Source of the DNA: an uncultured Eubacteriales bacterium
Lineage (GTDB): Bacteria; Bacillota; Clostridia; Oscillospirales; Oscillospiraceae
Direction: 5' to 3'
NCBI GenBank assembly: GCA_900549645.1
Contig: URPD01000002.1
Span: 1 to 64,000, forward strand
Length of the DNA stretch: 64,000 nucleotides
A program made the translations under genes and the position numbers. How positions within the stretch are numbered: the stretch's first letter is position 1; every line of letters starts with the position of its first letter. Of the stretch, positions 57,901 through 64,000 are shown in pieces. The notes under the pieces are model-generated. The model worked only from the letters and a program-made list of their open reading frames with translations. It made no database searches and had not been told where the DNA came from.

Positions 57901-57930
57901 ATTATAACATACCACTGCCCAGTATGTCAA
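57901..57930 (-). promoter_or_regulatory. promoter of the choline cluster
   Basis: On the minus strand perfect TTGACA (57930-57925), 18-base spacer, perfect TATAAT (57906-57901), with a leader of about 140 bases. Confidence 0.8.
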
Positions 57931-57940
57931 AAAATTTTAT

Positions 57941-57952
57941 CCCCCTAGGGGG
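57941..57952. promoter_or_regulatory. perfect 12-base palindrome between divergent promoters
   Basis: CCCCCTAGGGGG lies ten bases from the -35 of the choline cluster promoter and one base before the predicted -35 of the ABC transporter promoter. It is a candidate operator. Confidence 0.4.
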
Positions 57953-57953
57953 C

Positions 57954-57982
57954 TTCCGCAATTGCCCCACGGCTGATATAAT
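57954..57982 (+). promoter_or_regulatory. promoter of the FecCD-type ABC operon
   Basis: Perfect TATAAT (57977-57982) with a poor -35 (TTCCGC, 57954-57959) at 17 bases, suggesting an activator-dependent or weak promoter. Confidence 0.5.
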
Positions 57983-58021
57983 CAGGAACATGATTCATCA
58001 CCAAAGGAGAAACGACCTCAA

Positions 58022-59152
58022 ATGAAAAGAACTCTTGCACTTATTCTCGCAATGCTCCTGTCCCTGAGCATGCTCGCAGGCTGCGGCCAGCAGCAGAGCG
58101 GCACCCCCGCGACCGAGGCTCCCGCCGAGGAATCCTCCGCCGTTGACGCCGCCCCCGCTACCCGCGTCATAACCGACGGTCTGGGACGCGAAATAGAAGT
58201 TCCGACCGAGATAAACTCCATCGTCACCCTCGGCAACGCAACGCGTATGCTCGTCTACCTCGGCCTTCAGGACAAGATGGTCACCACCGCAAACGGCGAC
58301 CAGAACGACAGTCTCTTCATGGCCTACGGCTGCTTCAACCATGAAGCGTGGGCTGACCTGCCCGCGGCCTCAGCCGGCGGCTACGGCGAAATTCTGCCGG
58401 AAGTCATTCTTGAGGCCGATCCCGATATAATCCTCTGCACCTACGAGGAGGACATCGTCAACTCCATCGAAGAGCAGCTCGGCCGCTCCGTCGTCGCCGC
58501 CCCGCAGGGCACCCTGTTCGGCGAGGACTACAAGCTGGCGCTTCGCGTATTCGGCGACGCCTGCGGCGTGCCCGAACGCGCCGAGGAGATCATCTCCTTC
58601 ATGGACAACTGTCTCGCCGACCTCGACGCGCGCACCAAGGACATCCCCGATGAGGAGAAGCCCCTCGTTCTCGGCGCTGCCGCCACCTTCCGCGGCGGGC
58701 ACGGCATCGAAGGCGTTTACGCCAACGACGCGATTCTCGCTTCCATTCACGCGAACGACGCTGCCGCCGGCATCATCGAAGGCCCCCATGGCGTAGAGGT
58801 AGACCGTGAACAGATCCTCGCGTGGGATCCCGACATCATCATCCTCGACTCCGGCAACCTTGAGCTTGTCAAGAATCAGTACGCCGAGGACCCGAGCTTC
58901 TTCGAGCAGCTCAGCGCCGTCAAGAACGGCAAGGTCTATCAGTGGCCGAACTCCACCGCAAACTACACCAACGTCGAGATTCCCCTCGCCAGCGCCTACT
59001 ACGCAGGATCGCTGCTGTTCCCCGATGCATTCGCGGACGTCGATTTTGAGGCCAAGGCAAACGAGATATTCTCCTTCTTCCTCGGCCACGACGGCTACCT
59101 CGACCTGCTGACCGAAGCCGGGCTCGGCTACGGCACCGTCACTCTCGGATAA
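58022..59152 (+). CDS. iron-siderophore/corrinoid-type ABC substrate-binding lipoprotein
   Basis: A 376-residue exported lipoprotein (lipobox LSMLAGC) of the TroA-like helical-backbone binding fold used for siderophores, cobalamin and haem. Typical are RVITDGLGREIEVPTEINSIVTLG, ILEADPDIILCTYEED, and a C-terminal AWDPDIIILDSGN with VKNGKVYQWPNS. The ligand cannot be told apart by eye. AAAGGAG precedes the ATG. It leads an operon with a FecCD permease, ATPase, methyltransferase and FmdE-like protein. Confidence 0.92.
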   Translation: MKRTLALILAMLLSLSMLAGCGQQQSGTPATEAPAEESSAVDAAPATRVITDGLGREIEVPTEINSIVTLGNATRMLVYLGLQDKMVTTANGDQNDSLFMAYGCFNHEAWADLPAASAGGYGEILPEVILEADPDIILCTYEEDIVNSIEEQLGRSVVAAPQGTLFGEDYKLALRVFGDACGVPERAEEIISFMDNCLADLDARTKDIPDEEKPLVLGAAATFRGGHGIEGVYANDAILASIHANDAAAGIIEGPHGVEVDREQILAWDPDIIILDSGNLELVKNQYAEDPSFFEQLSAVKNGKVYQWPNSTANYTNVEIPLASAYYAGSLLFPDAFADVDFEAKANEIFSFFLGHDGYLDLLTEAGLGYGTVTLG

Positions 59153-59168
59153 CAAAGGTGTGATATAA

Positions 59169-60245
59169 TTGCAGAAGTACCCAGTAAAAATCGAACAATA
59201 TGAACAGTTCGTCGCCCGCAAGCGCATAGCGCTTGCGGCTGCGGCGTTTATTACGCTCTTTGCCGCCGTGGTGTATATGGGCATCGGCTCTCTGAAAATC
59301 AGCCTGCCGGACATTTTCCGCGCGCTCGCCGGTGAGGGCGAAAAGAAATATCAGACCGCCATTATGAACATCCGCCTGCCGCGCGTACTGGCGGCGATAT
59401 TCGTCGGCGCAACGCTCGCAGCCTCCGGCGCGGTGATGCAGTGCGTACTGCGCAACCCCCTCGCCTCGGCATCGACGCTGGGCGTGTCGCAGGGCGCGGC
59501 TTTCGGCGCAGCGCTGGGCATAATCGTGTTCGGCGGCGGCGTGATAACAAACTCTAATTCCACCTCGACCGTATCGGTCGACAACCCCTATATCGTGACG
59601 CTCTGCGCCTTCGTCTTCGGCTCGATATCGTCGGTCGTCGTGATACTCATCTCCCGGCTCAAGAAAAATGTCGGCCCCGGCGGGCTGATCCTCGCGGGCA
59701 CGGCGCTCAGCGCGATGTTCGCCGGCGGCAGCACGCTGCTGCAATACTTCGCCGACGATACCTCGCTCGGCGCGGTCGTGTTCTGGACCTTCGGCAACCT
59801 CGGCAGCGCAAGCTGGAAGGATCTGCGCTTTATCAGCGTCGTTTTCGTGCTGAGCTTCATCTACTACATGTATAACCGCTGGAACTATAACGCCATGGAG
59901 GCGGGCTACGACACGGCCAAGAGCCTCGGCGTGGACACGAAGAAGGTCATGGTCGCCAGCATGGCGGTGTGCTCACTGTCGGCGGCGGTCGCGGTGTCGT
60001 TCGTCGGCATAATCAGCTTTGTCGGCCTCATCGCGCCGCATGTCATGCGCTTTTTTGTCGGCAACGACCACCGCTTCCTTGTCCCCGGCTCCGCGGTCTG
60101 CGGCGCGCTGCTGCTGATACTCGCGGACGCGCTCGCAAAGCTGATCGCGCCGCCGATAATTCTGCCCATCGGCGCGATAATGTCGTTCATCGGCGGGCCG
60201 GTATTCCTTATTCTGCTGTTCAGGGGGAGGAACTCAAATGGTTGA
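59169..60245 (+). CDS. FecCD family ABC transporter permease
   Basis: A 358-residue permease with about ten membrane segments. Hallmarks of the BtuC/FecCD family are IRLPRVLAAIFVGATLAASGAVMQ, NPLASASTLGVSQGAAFGA and FVGLIAPHVMRFFVGNDHRFLVPGS. It starts at a TTG (59169), eight bases after AAAGGTG. It overlaps the ATPase gene by eight bases. Confidence 0.94.
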   Translation: MQKYPVKIEQYEQFVARKRIALAAAAFITLFAAVVYMGIGSLKISLPDIFRALAGEGEKKYQTAIMNIRLPRVLAAIFVGATLAASGAVMQCVLRNPLASASTLGVSQGAAFGAALGIIVFGGGVITNSNSTSTVSVDNPYIVTLCAFVFGSISSVVVILISRLKKNVGPGGLILAGTALSAMFAGGSTLLQYFADDTSLGAVVFWTFGNLGSASWKDLRFISVVFVLSFIYYMYNRWNYNAMEAGYDTAKSLGVDTKKVMVASMAVCSLSAAVAVSFVGIISFVGLIAPHVMRFFVGNDHRFLVPGSAVCGALLLILADALAKLIAPPIILPIGAIMSFIGGPVFLILLFRGRNSNG

Positions 60246-61035
60246 GGTAAGAGACATTTGCTTTTCCTACGGGAAGAACGCCCCCGATACGCTCCGCGGC
60301 GTGAGCTTTGACGTCCCGGGCGGCACCTGCACCGCCATTCTCGGCAACAACGGCGCGGGCAAGAGCACGCTTCTGAAATGCATCGACCGCATTCTCCGCC
60401 CGAAGTCCGGCGAGGTCATCGTGGACGGGAAGAACGTTTTTGCGATGAGCAGCAACGAGATGGCGCAAAACGTCGCCTACGTAGCGCAGAACGCGCGGGC
60501 GGTGGACATGTCGGTTTTCGACACGGTGCTGCTCGGCCGCAAGCCGTACATCCAATGGGACGCGACGCACCGGGACAGGGAGATAGTTTCGGATATCCTG
60601 CGCCGCATGAAGCTTGAATCCTACGCACTGCGCAGTGTGTCGGAGCTGTCCGGCGGCGAAGCGCAGAAGGTGCTGATCGCCCGCGCGCTGGCGCAGGAGC
60701 CGCGCGTGCTGCTGCTCGACGAGCCGACCAGCAATCTCGACCCGCGCAATCAGCACGAGGTCATGCAGCTTGTGCGCGCCATCGCGCGTGAGCATAAAAT
60801 AAGCGTCATTACCGTGCTGCACGACCTGAACCTCGCCATCCGCTACTGTGACCGCTTCATGTTCCTCAAGAATTCGGAGATATACGCCCACGGCGGGCGC
60901 GAGGTCATGTCGCCGGAGATAGTCGAACACGTTTACGACATGCACGTACACATCGTCGACTACATGGGCATACCCGTTTTGATACCGTTCCCGGACGTCA
61001 AAACGCACGGGGAGGACGCGGATGGAACAGATTAA
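60238..61035 (+). CDS. FecE/BtuD-type ABC transporter ATPase
   Basis: A 265-residue ATPase with Walker A GNNGAGKST, signature LSGGEAQKVLIARAL and Walker B VLLLDEPTSNLDPRN, then the H-loop VLHDLN. GGGGAGG precedes the ATG. It overlaps the methyltransferase gene by 14 bases, so the two are translated together. Confidence 0.95.
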   Translation: MVEVRDICFSYGKNAPDTLRGVSFDVPGGTCTAILGNNGAGKSTLLKCIDRILRPKSGEVIVDGKNVFAMSSNEMAQNVAYVAQNARAVDMSVFDTVLLGRKPYIQWDATHRDREIVSDILRRMKLESYALRSVSELSGGEAQKVLIARALAQEPRVLLLDEPTSNLDPRNQHEVMQLVRAIAREHKISVITVLHDLNLAIRYCDRFMFLKNSEIYAHGGREVMSPEIVEHVYDMHVHIVDYMGIPVLIPFPDVKTHGEDADGTD

Positions 61036-61798
61036 AAGCTGGGACGAGGCCGCGGCGGACTACCAGCGGGTTTTCCGCATGGGGCTGAACGACTATAACC
61101 GGCAGCTGCTGGAGTTCTTCACCTCAAACGGGCTGCTGCACCCCGGCTGCAGTGTGCTCGATATCGGCTGCGGCGTTGGGAAATACGGGACTTATTTCGC
61201 CGAGCTTGGATGCAGCGTGACGCTGACGGACATTTCCCCCGCCATGCTCGCGCACGCAGCGCGGAACATGGCGGCGTACGCCACTCCGTGGCGCATCGTC
61301 GAGGGCGATTTCGCTATGCTGAGCACGGACGAGCTGTCCGGCGGCGATAAATTCGACCTGTCGGTCGCAATGATGTCCGCCGCAGTGCACGACACGGCCA
61401 GTGTGGAGAAGATGAGCACGCTGACCTGCGGCTGGTGCTTCACGGCGAACTTTGTCGAATGGGCGCAGCCGATGCGCGACGAGTTCTACTGCCGGATGGG
61501 GATGGAAGTCTCCGGTTTCGGCGCGGGGATGCACGACAGCGCAGAGGCGCTGCTGCAAGCCGTCCGCGGCGCGGGCTATGACCCCATCGTGAAATACGTG
61601 CCATACGACTGGAGCGACGACCGCAGCCCGGACGAGGCCGCGGAATATCTCATAAAGCGCTGCGGCAGTGACATCGGCGCCGCCGCGCTTATGGCTCGTG
61701 CAAGAAGGATCGCGACGGAGCTTGCGGACGAAAACGGGGTTTTCGTCGACAGCGTCAACACCCGCGTCGCGTGGATATACTGGAACACGGAGGCCTGA
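61022..61798 (+). CDS. class I SAM-dependent methyltransferase
   Basis: A 258-residue Rossmann-fold methyltransferase with motif I VLDIGCGVGKYG (about 44-55), acidic residue at the end of strand 2 (TLTDISPAML) and a VEGDFAML motif. The rest gives no substrate clue. Its overlap with the ABC ATPase gene and the following FmdE-type gene suggests it modifies the imported metallophore or cofactor, or the pathway that uses it; this is inference. Confidence 0.9.
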   Translation: MEQIKSWDEAAADYQRVFRMGLNDYNRQLLEFFTSNGLLHPGCSVLDIGCGVGKYGTYFAELGCSVTLTDISPAMLAHAARNMAAYATPWRIVEGDFAMLSTDELSGGDKFDLSVAMMSAAVHDTASVEKMSTLTCGWCFTANFVEWAQPMRDEFYCRMGMEVSGFGAGMHDSAEALLQAVRGAGYDPIVKYVPYDWSDDRSPDEAAEYLIKRCGSDIGAAALMARARRIATELADENGVFVDSVNTRVAWIYWNTEA

Positions 61799-61799
61799 C

Positions 61800-62303
61800 A
61801 TGGACATTCACGAGATTTTTGAAGCCGCCGGGAAACTGCATGGGCATCTCTGCCCCGGCCTTGCCATTGGCGTACGGGCGGCCGCGGAGGCTGGCGGGCT
61901 GCTTCATGGCGAGCTGCGCTGCGCGATAGAGAGCCGCGCCTGCTGGGCAGACGGACTCCAATCGGTTCTCGGCGCAACGGTCGGGAACGGCAGGCTATGC
62001 TTGCGCGAGACGGGGAAGCCCGTATTCAATTTTTACGGCGAGGGCGGCGCGCTGCGGCTGTATCTGCGGCCGCTGCCGAAGCTGACGGATAAATCCGCGC
62101 TCATTGAGCATGTCCTTACCGCGCCCGCGGCCGAGATCTTCTGTTTCGGTATCCCGCATGTTCCGTTCCCCGCCGCGCCGCAGCACCGCGATGAACGGCA
62201 ATGCGCCGTATGCGGAGAGCTAACGCGTGAAGACTTCCTGCAAATAAGAGGTGGAGTTCCTGTATGTACGGACTGCGCCGAAAAACAATCTCCGGATCGG
62301 TGA
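61800..62303 (+). CDS. FmdE family protein
   Basis: A 167-residue protein of the FmdE (formylmethanofuran dehydrogenase subunit E) family. It has the N-terminal metal-site motif AAGKLHGHLCPGLAIGVRAA with the conserved HGHxCPG, and CWADGLQSVLGATVGNG, then a C-terminal zinc-ribbon-like CAVCGEL and CTDC pair. Bacterial FmdE proteins lie beside metal or molybdenum/tungsten transport genes; their reaction is uncertain. GGAGG precedes the ATG at 61800, and the frame is open 44 codons further into the methyltransferase gene. The stop codon lies at the loop of the terminator hairpin. Confidence 0.88.
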   Translation: MDIHEIFEAAGKLHGHLCPGLAIGVRAAAEAGGLLHGELRCAIESRACWADGLQSVLGATVGNGRLCLRETGKPVFNFYGEGGALRLYLRPLPKLTDKSALIEHVLTAPAAEIFCFGIPHVPFPAAPQHRDERQCAVCGELTREDFLQIRGGVPVCTDCAEKQSPDR

Positions 62304-62313
62304 TCCGGAGATT
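62287..62313. terminator. terminator shared by the FmdE and glycerophosphodiesterase genes
   Basis: A 12-pair stem AATCTCCGGATC/GATCCGGAGATT with a three-base loop. The fmdE-type stop codon is inside it, and the glycerophosphodiesterase stop is 13 bases beyond. Confidence 0.82.
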
Positions 62314-62325
62314 ATTTATATCTGC

Positions 62326-63153
62326 TTATTTACGTTTGGGGTCGAACTTGACCGATGGCTTATAGAATTCGAAGATGACCGCGTCCTTGCCGCGCTCATT
62401 CTTCGGCTCGTGCGAAGTCCACGCCACCTTCATGGCGCCAAGCTTCTCCGCGATATGCACGGTGAGCGGCCGGTGGCCTATACGGTAGGCCATAAACTGC
62501 GGGCGGCAGACGAAGTTCATAAGTCCGTGGCTCAGCGCGAACGCGAGCGGCTTCGGGAAGTTCTCATACCGCCCCGCGGGCATGGCGAGCTGGCCGCGCA
62601 GAAGCTCCGGCGCGTGGAAGCGGAACCACGCCACGATGAACGGGTCGAAGCTCTCGATGCACACATCGCCCCTGTATTCGGCGAGCAGGGCGTAGGTCTT
62701 TTCGCACAGCTCTATATTGCGGCGGCCGCGCTTCAACTCGACGATGAGCGGACTGCGGCCTCGGACTGTCGCAAGCACCTCGGTGAAGAGCGGAACGGTA
62801 TACTCCGTGCCGCAGAGCCGCAGTTCCGTAAGCTCGGCATATGTCTTTTCATCAACGCGGCAGTCCACGCCGCAGACGCGCTTGAGGTCATCGTCATGGA
62901 ACACCACGACCTGACCGTCCTTTGAAAGCTGTACGTCAAGCTCGATGCCGTAACCGGCGCGGGACGCCAGCTCGAACGCCTCCAGCGAGTTCTCCGGGAC
63001 GCTCTTGTCCCGCGAATGCAGGCCGCGATGGGCAAAGTTCACGTTCTGGAACGGCGCGCGCTGACGCTTCGTGACCCGTCCCGGAGCCAGCATGAACAGC
63101 GGCACGGAAGCCAGTAAAGCCGCTGCACCCGCATAGTGAAGTTTCTTTTTCAT
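62326..63153 (-). CDS. glycerophosphodiester phosphodiesterase family protein
   Basis: A 275-residue TIM-barrel phosphodiesterase with an N-terminal membrane anchor or signal (about 5-25). Active-site features are FAHRGLH (catalytic His), PENSLEAFELASRAGYGIELDVQLSKDGQVVVFHDDDLKRVCG with Glu/Asp metal ligands and second catalytic His, and LIVELKRG. It hydrolyses deacylated glycerophospholipids or related teichoic-acid-type diesters. TTAGGAGG precedes the ATG. Confidence 0.93.
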   Translation of the reverse strand: MKKKLHYAGAAALLASVPLFMLAPGRVTKRQRAPFQNVNFAHRGLHSRDKSVPENSLEAFELASRAGYGIELDVQLSKDGQVVVFHDDDLKRVCGVDCRVDEKTYAELTELRLCGTEYTVPLFTEVLATVRGRSPLIVELKRGRRNIELCEKTYALLAEYRGDVCIESFDPFIVAWFRFHAPELLRGQLAMPAGRYENFPKPLAFALSHGLMNFVCRPQFMAYRIGHRPLTVHIAEKLGAMKVAWTSHEPKNERGKDAVIFEFYKPSVKFDPKRK

Positions 63154-63290
63154 TACAGAGCCTCCTAAACTTAATTCTTTTTCATTTTTTCATTATACAA
63201 TTCTCATACAATAGTATATTACCACTTATCCCATGTATCAGTCAATTTTCAAAATGAGTATTTTGCCCAAAAACACCACGCCCGCTCCGC

Positions 63291-63319
63291 TTGATAAAGC
63301 CGGTCGAATATGCTATATT
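63291..63319 (+). promoter_or_regulatory. promoter of the DUF2461 gene
   Basis: TTGATA (63291-63296), 17-base spacer, TATATT (63314-63319). Confidence 0.6.
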
Positions 63320-63376
63320 AATATTGGATTATTATCTATATACTTTCCATCAAAAAAGCAAGAAAGAGCGTATATC

Positions 63377-64000
63377 ATGTTTAACGGATTTACTCCCGCT
63401 GCCGGAGATTTTCTCTGGGAGCTGGCATTCAATAACGAGCGCGTCTGGTTCAACGAGCACAAGGAGCAGTTTGAGCAGACCGTGAACGAGCCGTTCAAGG
63501 CGCTCGCCGCCGAGACGCAGGCGCTTATGTGCAGCCGCTTCCCGGAGATGGACTGCCGCCTGCACGTCTCGCGCATTTACCGCGACGCGCGGCGGCTGTT
63601 CGGGCGCGGGCCGTACAAGGATCATCTGTGGTTCTCTATAAAGCACGGCAGCATTCTTCTCGAAGGGCCGATGTTCTGGTTCGAGATCGGCGCAGCCGAT
63701 TACAGCTACGGCATGGGCTTTTACAGCGCGACGCCCGGCCAGATGGAGGCCTTCCGCCGCAGTCTCGACGCAAATCCCGCCAGATTTGAGCGCATCGTCC
63801 GCAAGGTCGAGCGCGGCGGCGAATTCGTGCTGACCGGCGAGGAGTACAAGCGCCCCAAGGGGCACGCCGACGATTCGCTCGGCCGCTGGTACAACCGCAA
63901 GCGCATCGGGCTGGAGTGCAGCCGCAACCACGACGCCGCGCTGTATTCCCCGGAGCTGCCGGGGATACTCACCGACGCCTACGCAAAGCTCATGCCCATG
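63377..64000 (+). CDS. DUF2461 (TIGR02453) family protein, 3' end beyond window
   Basis: A frame open from the ATG at 63377 to the window end (208 codons). The protein begins MFNGFTPAAGDFLWELAFNN and contains WFNEHKEQFEQTV, HVSRIYRDARRLFGRGPYKDHLWFSI and GRWYNRKRIG, all typical of the DUF2461 family (about 220-230 residues), so only a short tail is missing. The family is widespread and its biochemical role is unknown. The ribosome site is weak (AGAAAGAG). Confidence 0.88.
   Translation, partial: MFNGFTPAAGDFLWELAFNNERVWFNEHKEQFEQTVNEPFKALAAETQALMCSRFPEMDCRLHVSRIYRDARRLFGRGPYKDHLWFSIKHGSILLEGPMFWFEIGAADYSYGMGFYSATPGQMEAFRRSLDANPARFERIVRKVERGGEFVLTGEEYKRPKGHADDSLGRWYNRKRIGLECSRNHDAALYSPELPGILTDAYAKLMPM

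Noticed and set aside
57810..58021. Cobalamin or molybdenum-cofactor riboswitch sought before the FecCD-type operon
   Set aside because: The 45-base leader after the -10 is too short and no conserved aptamer boxes are present.

Overview
The window is a gene-dense, high-GC (roughly 60 percent by eye) chromosomal segment. It most likely comes from an anaerobic, gut-type member of the Clostridia (Oscillospirales-like). Supporting signs are the Rnf-type genes, EFR1 ferredoxin, ECF-type vitamin S components (ThiT, QueT, a PdxU-like one), BMP-type nucleoside ABC transporter, MsmK-like orphan ATPase, Firmicutes-style ribosome binding sites and many TTGACA/TATAAT promoters with 17-base spacers. The genus assignment is inference.

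Layout. 1-8.6 kb: GH13 amylase-like enzyme, M42 peptidase, DivIVA-like protein, then the minus-strand rpmH-rnpA-yidD-yidC-khpB operon ending in acpP, an EFR1 flavodoxin/ferredoxin protein with a divergent TetR regulator, and dCMP deaminase. 8.6-11.6 kb: queH-queT, galU, and thiT under a TPP riboswitch. 11.7-18.7 kb: one operon with a tandem-repeat lipoprotein, ApbE flavin transferase and rnfC-D-G-E-A. It has no rnfB, and RnfA/RnfE have lost three of the four cysteines expected to hold the membrane [2Fe-2S] cluster. 18.8-21.3 kb: tex-csaA. 21.4-28.6 kb: nucleoside uptake and salvage (BMP lipoprotein, DeoD, Udk, Tdk, ABC ATPase and two permeases). 28.6-29.2 kb: a palindrome-rich stretch without firm genes. 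29.2-33.6 kb: LysR regulator and TAXI-TRAP transporter. 33.7-34.8 kb: P-loop/CYTH protein. 35.0-40.2 kb: branched-chain amino acid ABC operon preceded by an Ile/Leu/Val-rich leader ORF and a terminator. 40.3-43.2 kb: esterase-acyltransferase fusion and a zinc-ribbon membrane protein. 43.3-49.2 kb: MsmK-like ATPase, LRR-like anchored protein, Gly/Asn-repeat lipoprotein, and a MocR regulator with a PdxU-like S component. 49.2-53.0 kb: heterodimeric ABC exporter behind a 20-codon leader ORF and terminator. 53.0-57.9 kb: an AT-richer choline/phosphocholine cluster with a tyrosine phosphatase-barstar fusion at its end. 58.0-62.3 kb: FecCD-type ABC transporter, methyltransferase and FmdE-family protein. 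62.3-64 kb: glycerophosphodiesterase and a DUF2461 protein cut by the window end.

The most notable systems are three. First, the reduced Rnf-like flavin module, which may move electrons only among extracytoplasmic flavins and NAD(H). Second, a probable ribosome-mediated attenuator for the branched-chain amino acid transporter. Third, a similar attenuator for the ABC exporter. In both attenuators a segment of the leader ORF is complementary to part of the downstream terminator hairpin.
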